Shown here: in pieces, positions 1 through 7,443 of the stretch
Layout: the number at the start of each line of letters is the position of its first letter
Numbering within the stretch: position 1 is the stretch's first letter
Assembly (NCBI GenBank): GCA_934395135.1
Contig: CAKRRK010000032.1
Coordinates: 1 to 14,218 of the forward strand
DNA: 14,218 nucleotides
Direction: 5' to 3'
Origin: an uncultured Eubacteriales bacterium
Lineage (GTDB): Bacteria; Bacillota; Clostridia; Oscillospirales; Butyricicoccaceae
The notes under the pieces: generated by a model
Seen by the model: the letters and a program-made list of their open reading frames with translations, nothing else
What the model was told of the DNA's origin: nothing
The model's database searches: none
Program-made: the position numbers and the translations under genes

Positions 1-1
1 G

Positions 2-652
2 TACACCATCTTCTGCGATATGGGACTCTACGACCTGGATTTGCTGTTGGATACCTATAACACCATCGGCCATCCTTTCGGCGCCCATCCAAACCACAAA
101 CGGGTGAAAGGCATTGAAGTTTCCAGCGGTTCTTTGGGGCATGGACTTTCCTGGTGCTGCGGTATCGGTCATGCAAACCGCGGCCGCAATATTAAATCCC
201 GCATCTGGACGCTGCTGGGCGACGGCGAGATGGAAGAAGGCTCGAACTGGGAGGCGATTTTATACGCCGCGTCCCATCATCTGGATAACATTGTTGCGGT
301 TGTGGACTTTAACCATGCTTCCGCAGCGTTTGAAACCAATCAAAACCAGCGCTGGGGCGACAAAGGCGGGCCGGAAGGCATGGCGGATTGTTTCCGTGCC
401 TTTGGATGGAATGCCGTTGTCGTAGACGGTACAAATATGACAGAAATCGATAAAACGCTTTCCGCGCTGCCGGAAGTCACTCTCCACGGCAAACCCAATG
501 TCATCATCAGCAGCACCACAAAAGGGCAGGGCGTACAGTTTATGATGGATCGCCCATGCGCATGGCACATCGGCGGTTTTGATGACGACAAGTACGCAGA
601 AGCAATCCAACAAATCAAAGCATATACAGCAAAAAAATTGGCGGAGGTGTAA
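2..652 (+). CDS. Transketolase, N-terminal (ThDP-binding) subunit, 5' partial
   Basis: This is the pyrophosphate-binding half of a two-subunit transketolase, a cytoplasmic ThDP/Mg-dependent enzyme that moves a two-carbon ketol unit between sugars. The frame is open to the window edge. 216 residues are visible, so roughly 60 are missing compared with usual N-subunits of about 275. Visible motifs, numbered from the first visible residue, are GSLGHGLS (43-50), the ThDP/Mg motif GDGEMEEGSNWEA (73-85) with its distal Asn in VVDFN (100-104), and TKGQGV followed by WHIGG near the C terminus. The family fold is clear. However, the usual GSLGQG reads GSLGHG, the segment after DFN (NHASAAFETN) differs from the common N-G-L-Q type, and WHIGG has extra residues compared with the usual WHG. 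The C-subunit gene starts 4 nt after the stop, so the two are certainly co-translated. A specialised relative such as an apulose-4-phosphate or sulfosugar transketolase is possible but not shown. Confidence 0.93.
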   Translation, partial: YTIFCDMGLYDLDLLLDTYNTIGHPFGAHPNHKRVKGIEVSSGSLGHGLSWCCGIGHANRGRNIKSRIWTLLGDGEMEEGSNWEAILYAASHHLDNIVAVVDFNHASAAFETNQNQRWGDKGGPEGMADCFRAFGWNAVVVDGTNMTEIDKTLSALPEVTLHGKPNVIISSTTKGQGVQFMMDRPCAWHIGGFDDDKYAEAIQQIKAYTAKKLAEV

Positions 653-656
653 CAGA

Positions 657-1634
657 ATGGGTGGATTTACTTTTTGCTGCGGTGATATGGGTCCCGCAAT
701 GGAAGCCAAGGGCACCGTTACCAATGAAATTCTCGAAATGATCGATGATGATCCCAGAGTATGCTATATTAATGCAGACGGCACCGGCAACGGCGGCCGT
801 GTACAGCAGAAACAGATGCAGTATCCGAACCGCATCCTGGATGTCGGCATTCAGGAAATGAATATGGTCACCATTGCGGCGGGACTTGCCAAGCAGGGAT
901 TCCTGCCTTATGTGCAGACGTTTGGCCCGTTCCTGTGCGTCCGCGCCCTGGACCAGATTCATAATGATGTTGCCTACAACGATTATCCGGTTCGCCTCAT
1001 CGGCACACATGCCGGTCTTTCTTCCGGCTACGGTCCGACGCACAACACCATTATCGAATTCGGTGTTATGAACGCTTTGCCCAACATGACAATGATCGCA
1101 CCCTGCGACGCAGAGCAGTGCAAAAAGGTGCTTCGCAAATCTCTGCAGTATCCAAAGCCTATTTATATCCGCATCCCCCGCGGCGAAGAGCCTTTGGTAT
1201 ACAACAAGGATTACGAGTATGATTTTGAAATCGGCAAAGCCAACGTCCTCCAGGAGGGTACGGACCTGAACATCATTGCCACCGGCATGGGCGTTTACAG
1301 CGCGGTGCAGGCGGCCCGCCGTCTGGAAGACCAGGGCTACAGCGTTGGCGTCATTGATATGCATACCATAAAGCCCATCGATAAGGACGCTGTAATCAGC
1401 GCGGCGAAAAAAAGCGGTGCCATTATTACAGTAGAAGACCATAATATCCTGGGCGGACTGGGCAGTATCGTGGCAGACGTTCTAATGGAAGCAGGCGTGT
1501 TCGCCCGACTGAAGAAGATCGGCATTCCGGATACGTTTGTGGAATTTGGCTATCCGGAAGAGCTGTATCCGCATTACAATATGGACGGCCCGGGCGTCGC
1601 CAAGGTTGCATTGGAATTTTTGAACAACAAATAG
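657..1634 (+). CDS. Transketolase, C-terminal (Pyr/transketolase_C) subunit
   Basis: This 325-residue partner subunit completes the heterodimeric transketolase with the preceding gene. The ATG at 657 is chosen because GGAGGTG (643-649) sits at proper spacing before it. An in-frame upstream ATG at 579 would overlap the N-subunit gene and lacks a site. The pyrimidine-binding domain (about residues 1-180) contains VGIQEMNM (63-70), whose Glu67 matches the catalytic glutamate of the canonical G-I-A-E-Q-N-M. It also has THAG (117-120) and PTHN (127-130). The C-terminal domain follows, with VEDHNILGGLG as its recognisable motif. Canonical transketolases carry G-E-D-G-x-T-H here, whereas this protein reads GYGPTHN, one residue shorter and lacking the acidic pair. 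That Asp (Asp469 in the E. coli enzyme, Asp477 in yeast) contacts the substrate C2 hydroxyl, so changed substrate preference is inferred. The length is normal for split C-subunits. Confidence 0.94.
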   Translation: MGGFTFCCGDMGPAMEAKGTVTNEILEMIDDDPRVCYINADGTGNGGRVQQKQMQYPNRILDVGIQEMNMVTIAAGLAKQGFLPYVQTFGPFLCVRALDQIHNDVAYNDYPVRLIGTHAGLSSGYGPTHNTIIEFGVMNALPNMTMIAPCDAEQCKKVLRKSLQYPKPIYIRIPRGEEPLVYNKDYEYDFEIGKANVLQEGTDLNIIATGMGVYSAVQAARRLEDQGYSVGVIDMHTIKPIDKDAVISAAKKSGAIITVEDHNILGGLGSIVADVLMEAGVFARLKKIGIPDTFVEFGYPEELYPHYNMDGPGVAKVALEFLNNK

Positions 1635-1657
1635 TTTTTCCATTTGTCTCTCTATCA

Positions 1658-1708
1658 GGGGCGGCTTTATCCCGCAAGTGAACCGATGCACCGGAAAGGC
1701 CGCCCTTT
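1658..1708 (+). terminator. Terminator-like or attenuating hairpin after the transketolase genes
   Basis: GGGCGGC (1660-1666) pairs perfectly with GCCGCCC (1700-1706). The stem can be extended by a TTT/AAA pairing past a bulge and is followed by TTTATT. The loop is long (33 nt) and contains a small CCG/CGG helix. It lies between the transketolase stop and the dehydrogenase ribosome binding site, so it may be a weak intrinsic terminator or an mRNA-stabilising intercistronic hairpin that lowers downstream expression. Confidence 0.4.
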
Positions 1709-1735
1709 ATTCCAAATCTGCAGGAGGAAATCTAC

Positions 1736-2788
1736 GTGAAACAGCTATACATTACTTCTGTCCGGGATTTTGAAAAAAACACTATGGGGACGGTGGAAGC
1801 CCGGGAAGTTCCCCTGCCAGAGCCGAAGGAGGATGAAATCCGCATTAAAGTAATTTATTCGTCCATCTGCGGCTCCGATACCCATACCCTGACAGGGCAT
1901 CTGGGGGAATTTGAAGCTACCACCAAGGCGATGTTGCCTATGACCTTCGGGCATGAAATTTCCGGCATTATTGACAAAGCCGGCCCAAAGGCGGAAGCGC
2001 TTGGCTACCACAAAGGTGACAAAGTGATTGCAAACTATGCCAAATACTGCCATGCATGCGACGCCTGCCGCAGCGGCCGGGAAAATCTTTGTCCCAATAT
2101 CCAGTTCTGTATGAACGGGTTTGCGGAATATGCAGTCTATCATGTTACGCAGGTATTTCAGCTTCCTCCCGAATATGACTTGATGACCTCTGCCCTCATT
2201 GAGCCGCTGACCATCGCATTGGCGGCAGCAGAACAGGCGAAATTTTCCTACGGCAAATCGGTAGCCATTTTTGGCGCCGGCGGCATCGGGCTGATGCTTG
2301 TGCAGCTTGCCCGTCTGGCAGGTGCATCCTGCATTACCGTGTTTGATCTTGTCCAAGAGAAATGCGAGCTTGCCAAACAGTTAGGCGCAGACTATAGCTT
2401 TGATCCCCGTGCTGACGGCGCCATTGAGCAGGCGATGGCAGCGGCAGGGGGCGCTTTTGACTGTGTTCTGGAAGGCACTGGCACTGTCAGCGCCGCCAAA
2501 ACGGCGCTTCAGCTCCTGGCCCGGGACGGCAACGGCGTTTATTATGCGATGTATGGCAAAGATCCTATTCTTCCGGTCAATCTGCACAATGATTTTTATT
2601 GGAACCAGAAGCACCTGCATGGAGTGATTATGGGCGCCGGACTGTTCCCCAAGGCCATTCGAATGGCAAAGCGGGTAGACCTGCGTTCCATCATTCAAAG
2701 CGTGCATCCCCTCAGCGATTATACCCAGGCGTTCGAAGATCTGTTTTCCAAAAAATTTGCCAAAGTTGTCCTTAAGATGGATGAATGA
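1736..2788 (+). CDS. Zinc-dependent medium-chain dehydrogenase (sorbitol/threonine dehydrogenase-like)
   Basis: This 350-residue MDR-superfamily protein is predicted to oxidise a secondary alcohol or polyol to a ketone (or the reverse) with NAD(H) in the cytoplasm. The GTG start at 1736 is supported by AGGAGG at 1722-1727. The GroES-like domain carries the catalytic zinc set: Cys45 in SICGSD, His73-Glu74 in FGHE, and Glu156 in IEP. The structural zinc lobe has Cys105, Cys108, Cys111 and Cys119 with the classic C-x2-C-x2-C-x7-C spacing. The Rossmann motif GAGGIG is at 180-185. Asp204 at the end of the second strand (VFD) points to NAD rather than NADP. Length is normal and nothing is missing. 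It lies between a transketolase and a sugar symporter, so the substrate is probably a sugar, sugar alcohol or derivative. Members of this family are too alike to name the substrate from sequence. Confidence 0.92.
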   Translation: MKQLYITSVRDFEKNTMGTVEAREVPLPEPKEDEIRIKVIYSSICGSDTHTLTGHLGEFEATTKAMLPMTFGHEISGIIDKAGPKAEALGYHKGDKVIANYAKYCHACDACRSGRENLCPNIQFCMNGFAEYAVYHVTQVFQLPPEYDLMTSALIEPLTIALAAAEQAKFSYGKSVAIFGAGGIGLMLVQLARLAGASCITVFDLVQEKCELAKQLGADYSFDPRADGAIEQAMAAAGGAFDCVLEGTGTVSAAKTALQLLARDGNGVYYAMYGKDPILPVNLHNDFYWNQKHLHGVIMGAGLFPKAIRMAKRVDLRSIIQSVHPLSDYTQAFEDLFSKKFAKVVLKMDE

Positions 2789-2836
2789 ACACCGGGTGAT
2801 GCCGGGTTTTCCGCCAATCAAACGAATTTAACGAAA

Positions 2837-2864
2837 GGAGAGACGCCGCGCCTCTCTTGCGCGG
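2837..2864 (+). promoter_or_regulatory. Ribosome binding site followed by a 6-bp hairpin upstream of the symporter start
   Basis: The only good Shine-Dalgarno sequence before the symporter is AAAGGAG, with its GGAG at 2837-2840. That is 36 nt from the ATG at 2877, which is too far for normal use. Between them a perfect hairpin, CCGCGC (2846-2851) with GCGCGG (2859-2864) and loop CTCTCTT, would shorten the effective gap to 17 nt to the ATG, or 11 nt to an in-frame TTG at 2871. The alternative fold pairs GAGAG (2838-2842) with CTCTC (2852-2856) and would hide the site. A 10-bp palindrome, TCAAATTTGA (2865-2874), follows directly. Confidence 0.45.
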
Positions 2865-2876
2865 TCAAATTTGATT

Positions 2877-4313
2877 ATGAATAGCCAAACAATGACTGAA
2901 TCCGTCTCTGCCCCTGTTTCTGAAAAAACATATTACCATGGAGCTGCTGCGGTAGGCCGCAAATTTGCGTTTGCCTCTGGCGAGCTGGTATATAATCTTC
3001 CTTGGATGCTGGTCAGCTCTTATCTGGCCTTCTTTATGACAGACGTAGCCCTCATCCCTGCGGGCGCTGTTTCCATTTTGTTTTTGGTCTGCCGTGTCTG
3101 GGATGCCATCAACGACCCTATGATCGGTTCCCTGGCTGACCGCACCAACACAAAAATGGGACGCTACCGTCCCTGGATGCTGGTCGGTTCCATCTGTTTG
3201 ATTCCCCTTGTCACCTTCCTGTTCTGGGCGCATCCGGACTGGAGCGTTGGCGCCCGGACAGCTTACGGCTGCGCATTGTATTTTGTAACGGTTATCGCAG
3301 CCACTTCCTGGAACATTCCATTCTCTGCCCTAAACGGCGTTATCTCTCCGTATCCCCAGGAACGCGCTTCGTTCTCCAGTTACCGCATCTTTATTTCTTC
3401 CATTGCCTGTTCCATTGCAACGCTGATTTTTATTCCCCTTGTTACCAAGTTCAGCGGGACGGAGGGCAATGCAGTACAAGGCTACCATATGGCTGCTATC
3501 ATCGTCTGCGCCCTGGCGATTCCCTTTGTCTTTACCTGCATTCTCGGCACCAAAGAAGTCGTCAAGGCGCCCCCGAAGCAAAAAGCGCAGAAACTTCATG
3601 CTTCGGACATTGCAAACACTTTCTTAAAGAATCCACCGTTGCTCATCGTATGCATTGCATTCCTGGTTTACGGGTTCCTGAACTACGGCCGTATGACCGT
3701 TGGTATGTACTACTTTACTTATATTTGGGGCAACGTCGGACTGTTTACAGTTTATGCCACCGTCAACGGCCTGTGCGCAGCAGTAGCAGCGTTCTTCAGC
3801 GCGGCGCTGGTAAAGGCTTTCCGGGGCAAACGCGGCGCTTTGCTGTTCTCCTATGGCGGAAGCTTTGTTGTTAATATGATTTTATTCTTCCTGAATCCAG
3901 GCAACGCTTCTTCCACTCTGGTTCTGGCGCTGTTGTTTGTGGCCGGCGCCCTCAACGGGTTCTGCACTGCTCTGCTTTACGGTATGATCGGCGACACCGT
4001 GGACTACGGTCAATGGAAAACCGGTCTCCGCACAGACGGTCTGTCCTCTTCGGGCACCAGCTTTATGCTGAAGCTTGGCGGCGCTATCGCGCCTACTATA
4101 CTGCTCACTATGCTGGCAGTCAACGGTTATGTGGAAGGCTCCGCCACTCAAACAGCCGGCGCTCTCAGTTCTATGAACATCGTAATGAATCTCATTCCCG
4201 CGATTTTAGGCGCAATCAGTTTTGTGCTGTTCTGGTTCTACCGGCTGGATGCGAAAAAGCATGCTCAGATCGTTGAGGATCTCAAGGCCCGCGGCGAATA
4301 TATTATTGAGTAA
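2877..4313 (+). CDS. GPH-family (MelB/XylP-type) sugar:cation symporter
   Basis: This 478-residue integral membrane protein belongs to the glycoside-pentoside-hexuronide:cation symporter family of the major facilitator superfamily and should import a sugar or glycoside with Na+ or H+. About twelve hydrophobic segments run through the sequence. The family signature is clear: RVWDAINDPMIGSLADRTNT (around 72-91) followed by MGRYRPWML, the motif that includes the cation-site Asp residues of MelB. The second-half signature GMIGDTVDYGQWKTGLRTDG lies near residues 363-382, and a polar charged loop (KAPPKQKAQK) separates the halves. The start is uncertain: ATG 2877 is taken, while TTG 2871 and ATG 2892 are alternatives, because the Shine-Dalgarno sequence is far upstream with a hairpin between. 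It ends the plus-strand sugar cluster. The transported sugar cannot be told from sequence. Confidence 0.92.
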   Translation: MNSQTMTESVSAPVSEKTYYHGAAAVGRKFAFASGELVYNLPWMLVSSYLAFFMTDVALIPAGAVSILFLVCRVWDAINDPMIGSLADRTNTKMGRYRPWMLVGSICLIPLVTFLFWAHPDWSVGARTAYGCALYFVTVIAATSWNIPFSALNGVISPYPQERASFSSYRIFISSIACSIATLIFIPLVTKFSGTEGNAVQGYHMAAIIVCALAIPFVFTCILGTKEVVKAPPKQKAQKLHASDIANTFLKNPPLLIVCIAFLVYGFLNYGRMTVGMYYFTYIWGNVGLFTVYATVNGLCAAVAAFFSAALVKAFRGKRGALLFSYGGSFVVNMILFFLNPGNASSTLVLALLFVAGALNGFCTALLYGMIGDTVDYGQWKTGLRTDGLSSSGTSFMLKLGGAIAPTILLTMLAVNGYVEGSATQTAGALSSMNIVMNLIPAILGAISFVLFWFYRLDAKKHAQIVEDLKARGEYIIE

Positions 4314-4332
4314 TATCCCTACCACTCCTACC

Positions 4333-4377
4333 CCAGAAAAAGAGGCGGGTTCCCAAAAGGCCCGCTTCTTTTTCTGG
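4333..4377. terminator. Strong bidirectional intrinsic terminator between convergent operons
   Basis: The left arm (4333-4349, beginning CCAGAAAAAG) and right arm (4361-4377, ending CTTTTTCTGG) form a 17-bp stem with one G-T wobble and an 11-nt loop. The A-run on one side and T-run on the other make it work in both directions. It begins 20 nt after the symporter stop and lies between genes that point at each other. Confidence 0.88.
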
Positions 4378-4406
4378 TCGCAACGTCCCTTTCCCACGCA
4401 AAAACT

Positions 4407-4434
4407 ATGCTCTGGACAATTTTGTCCAGAGCAT
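4407..4434 (-). terminator. Intrinsic terminator of the sipL-spoIVA operon
   Basis: ATGCTCTGGACAA (4407-4419) is the exact reverse complement of TTGTCCAGAGCAT (4422-4434), giving at least 11 bp with a small AT-rich loop. Read on the minus strand, it begins 3 nt after the spoIVA stop and is followed by AGTTTTTG, a short U-tract. Confidence 0.85.
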
Positions 4435-4437
4435 TTG

Positions 4438-5922
4438 TTATAATATAATGCAAATCAGCCCACCGCTGCCTTCGTTAATGATTTTTTCCAGAGTTTCCTG
4501 AATTTTTCCTCTGGCATCTTCCGGCATTCTTGCCAGCTTCGTATGCAGACCTTCATTCACCAACTCGCTGAGAGATTTTCCAAAAATATTGCTTTTCCAA
4601 ATCTGTCCCGGCTCTCCTTCAAACTCGCTGAGCAAATAATGCACCAGTTCTTCCGATTGTTTTTCAGTTCCGACAATCGGCGTGATTTCTGTTTTAATGT
4701 TTGCGGAAATCAAATGAATAGACGGTGCGGACGCGGACAGCTTTACCCCATATTTTCCGCCCTGTCGGATAATTTCCGGCTCTTTTAAGCTCAGTTCCTC
4801 CATATCCGGCATGACAATGCCGTATCCAGTCTGTTTCACCTGAGCCAATGCGCCTTCAAACCGCATATATTTGTTTTTAATCTGCGCAAGTGAGGTCAAT
4901 AGCGGAATCAGATCCGCGTCGTCGCGGATTGGCAGGCCCGTTTCTTCCCCGGCAATTTCATAAAAAACACTCATCGGGATTTTGGTTTCTATCCGTGCGC
5001 TTCCCTTCCCAAGATCCAGCTTTCCCTGGGATATTTCCGAGATATACTCCATGTTAGCCACCTGCTGCGCCTCGGACAGCTGTTCAATATCCCGCATCTT
5101 TCCTATGCTGCCGGCAGAAGCCCGCAGGCTATTGTAAACCGCCGTTTTTACTTTATGGCCTGCCGGAAGGGTTCCAACCCATCGCGGAAGTTCCACCTGT
5201 ATTTCCGTCAGCGGGAATTCATACAGGACGGAGGTTAAAATTTCCGTGATTTCCTCCTTATCAATTTCCGCGCAGTTTGCCGCCAGTACGGTTACTCCAT
5301 ACTGTTCCGACAACTCCTTTGTCAGCGCCCTGGTTTCCGGTGCGTTTGGTTCCCTTGTATTCACCAGCACGAGAAACGGCTTTCCAAGAGCCTGCAGTTC
5401 GGAAATCACCCGTTCCTCCACTTTTTCATAATCCTTCCGGTCAAAGTCCGTCACGGTACCGTCGGTTGTCACCACAAGACCAATGGTGGAATGTTCGGAA
5501 ATCACTTTCCGTGTACCGATTTCTGCCGCTTCTTCCATTGTAACCGGTTCCTCGTTCCAGGTGGTCATTACCATACGCGGTGCGTCCCCTTCCACGCTGC
5601 CCAGCGCGCCGGGGATCAGATAGCCTACGCAGTCTACAAGGCGAACACGGCATTGTCCGCCGCCTGCCAGCGCAAGTTCTGCCGCTTCTTCCGGCACAAA
5701 TTTCGGTTCTGCCGTCATAATGGTTTTTCCGCTGCCGGACTGGGGAAGTTCATCTTTGGCCCGTTCCCGCTTGTATACGTTCTCGATATCAGGGATTACC
5801 ATTTTTTCCATAAACCGCTTAATAAACGTGGATTTTCCAGTGCGGACCGGACCTACCACGCCGATGTAAATATCTCCGCCGGTTCGGACGGCAATATCCT
5901 GATACATACTGTACTGTTCCAT
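4438..5922 (-). CDS. spoIVA: Stage IV sporulation protein A (spore coat basement-layer ATPase)
   Basis: SpoIVA polymerises with ATP on the outer forespore membrane to form the platform for coat assembly and supports cortex formation. The 494 residues match the usual length (B. subtilis 492). The Walker A motif GPVRTGKST spans 24-32, with Lys30 at the position of the known essential lysine. SGSGKTIMTAEPKFVP (62-77) and VRLVDCVGYLIPGALG (93-108) are SpoIVA hallmarks of the TRAFAC-type ATPase core. VTTDGT (151-156) and VNTREPNAPETRAL (187-200) follow. The C terminus, GGLICIIL, is the hydrophobic end expected for the membrane and SpoVM-contacting region. AGGAGG at 5930-5935 lies 7 nt before the ATG. 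It is the second gene of an operon with sipL, probably made in the mother cell under sigma-E. No lesion is seen. Confidence 0.97.
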   Translation of the reverse strand: MEQYSMYQDIAVRTGGDIYIGVVGPVRTGKSTFIKRFMEKMVIPDIENVYKRERAKDELPQSGSGKTIMTAEPKFVPEEAAELALAGGGQCRVRLVDCVGYLIPGALGSVEGDAPRMVMTTWNEEPVTMEEAAEIGTRKVISEHSTIGLVVTTDGTVTDFDRKDYEKVEERVISELQALGKPFLVLVNTREPNAPETRALTKELSEQYGVTVLAANCAEIDKEEITEILTSVLYEFPLTEIQVELPRWVGTLPAGHKVKTAVYNSLRASAGSIGKMRDIEQLSEAQQVANMEYISEISQGKLDLGKGSARIETKIPMSVFYEIAGEETGLPIRDDADLIPLLTSLAQIKNKYMRFEGALAQVKQTGYGIVMPDMEELSLKEPEIIRQGGKYGVKLSASAPSIHLISANIKTEITPIVGTEKQSEELVHYLLSEFEGEPGQIWKSNIFGKSLSELVNEGLHTKLARMPEDARGKIQETLEKIINEGSGGLICIIL

Positions 5923-5943
5923 ATAGTTTCCTCCTGTTGCTTT

Positions 5944-7410
5944 TTACCGGACGGGGATCAAAAGCATTTCATTTTCTTTGAGCGCGGCGCCGTCCATCGC
6001 GTTCGCTTCTTTGATGGCATCCATTGTGGTGCTGTATTCCTTGGCAATGCTCCAAAGGCTTTCTCCGCTTTTCGGATAGCGCAGAATAAGTCCTACCGGC
6101 GCAAAGGCCGCCTTGGGCTTTTCCAGGTTCAGCACGGCGCTTTTAATATTCAGCACCAGCCGTTCCCCGCACTCTACCCAGTCCAGCACGGCAGTGATCT
6201 TTAATTCCGCACTGTCGCCCCTAGGAACCGCGGCAGCATTGTCCACGGTCACATTCCGCAGCTGCATTCCTTCCGCAACATCAAATTGATGATTGATTTT
6301 TCTTGTCACACTGTAAGTTCTTCCATCGTCTGAGGTAAACAGCATCTTTGCAATCATAACGCACGCGCCGTTTTTTCCCACACTCTCACACACGCAGTGG
6401 GCCTCCAGAATGTCTGTCATACGCATGCCGGCCGAGGCCTCTTCGGAAAAAACGATGGTGGAATGTTCCGCCGGGTATTCGCAGGCAATCCCTACGGTTT
6501 CGCTTTCCCAGTCAATCTCATAGTCCGTCTGGTACAAATCCTGTATGCATGTGACAGCCTGTTCCCGGTAAGTTTTCACAACAATATCGCCGTTTACACA
6601 CACCGCCGCAGTGCCTTCGTCCTTTTTTTCGCATTCCACCCCTTTTATATGATAGGAAATGGACACTGCATCGTTCTCATGCTCCGATTGAATGTCCAGT
6701 ATTTGCGTAAACGGCACCATATTTTCCTTAAAATGAAAGTTGCCGACACTGTCCAGTAAGGTGTTTTTTATTTTTGCCTCGCCCTTTAAAATCAGTTTTC
6801 CGGGAACGGTTTTCGTTTCCACGGTTTTCATTACGGCGCTGGCGCCAATAATTTTTCCATCCGCAAAATTATCGGAGACATCTTCCAGAATGCCAAAGGG
6901 TTTTACCGCAATATCAGAAAGAAGCCGCAGTTTCTTTTCCTCCGCCAACACCTCATATAAATACGTGTCGTCATAAATGCCGGAGCTTATCTCCAGTTCT
7001 TTGGGTTCCGCCCAATTATATTCCACCTGCAGGGAGGCAATGACAGAAATCTTTCTGGAGTTCACTGCCCGCACATCAATGCCAAGCAGCTTGCACCTTG
7101 CATAGGATACCGTATTTTCATCCCGGTTTTTCGTTTCCTCCATATGGGTGAAATTCACCGGGACCTCTAAAAGCTTTGCCTCGTCTTCGGCTTCCGGCAT
7201 ATAAACAACCGCCGCTTTTACCGTGCCGGAAATCAAAACCCGGTCTTTTTGATAAGTTTCTTCTTTCACGACAACACTGCCCGCCGTATTGACGATCCGC
7301 AGAATATCCGGCAGGGAATCCGGCACAATGGCATCGGTGATTTCGTCATAATTGATGGTTTTCCGTGCACTTGTGTCAAAATAACTGACTTTTTCCTTTA
7401 TTAACTCCAT
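5944..7410 (-). CDS. sipL: SipL-type spore coat morphogenetic protein (DUF3794/SPOCS repeats + LysM)
   Basis: In Clostridioides difficile, SipL binds SpoIVA and is needed to localise the coat around the forespore, filling the place of SpoVID in bacilli. This 488-residue protein fits. It begins with a DUF3794-type segment (about 25-120: IVPDSLPDILRIV, then VLISGTVKAAVVY), has further beta-rich DUF3794-like segments around 165-260 and 310-430, and ends with a LysM domain (about 441-488: SGESLWSIAKEYSTTMDAIK, then NEMLLIPVR). No signal peptide is present, as expected for a mother-cell cytoplasmic protein. The start is supported by AAGGAGG (7418-7424), 7 nt before the ATG. The spoIVA gene follows after 21 nt, which greatly strengthens the assignment. 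Proteins with DUF3794 + LysM also occur as generic spore-coat paralogues, so the symbol rests on context as well as architecture. Confidence 0.87.
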   Translation of the reverse strand: MELIKEKVSYFDTSARKTINYDEITDAIVPDSLPDILRIVNTAGSVVVKEETYQKDRVLISGTVKAAVVYMPEAEDEAKLLEVPVNFTHMEETKNRDENTVSYARCKLLGIDVRAVNSRKISVIASLQVEYNWAEPKELEISSGIYDDTYLYEVLAEEKKLRLLSDIAVKPFGILEDVSDNFADGKIIGASAVMKTVETKTVPGKLILKGEAKIKNTLLDSVGNFHFKENMVPFTQILDIQSEHENDAVSISYHIKGVECEKKDEGTAAVCVNGDIVVKTYREQAVTCIQDLYQTDYEIDWESETVGIACEYPAEHSTIVFSEEASAGMRMTDILEAHCVCESVGKNGACVMIAKMLFTSDDGRTYSVTRKINHQFDVAEGMQLRNVTVDNAAAVPRGDSAELKITAVLDWVECGERLVLNIKSAVLNLEKPKAAFAPVGLILRYPKSGESLWSIAKEYSTTMDAIKEANAMDGAALKENEMLLIPVR

Positions 7411-7443
7411 CTCGTTTCCTCCTTAAAAGTCTGCTTCTAACAA

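Noticed and set aside
450..465. Catabolite-response-element-like sequence (AAAACGCTTTCC)
   Set aside because: It lies inside the transketolase coding region at conserved codons and the outer bases do not match the consensus.
615..1442. 275-codon minus-strand ORF opposite the transketolase C-subunit
   Set aside because: It is a shadow of the well-supported plus-strand gene.
2789..2820. Possible terminator after the dehydrogenase (CCGG...CCGG then GTTTT)
   Set aside because: Only a 4-bp self-complementary stem is possible. It is too weak to call.
5491..6204. 237-codon plus-strand ORF across the spoIVA-sipL junction
   Set aside because: It is antisense to two confidently identified genes and no domain is visible.
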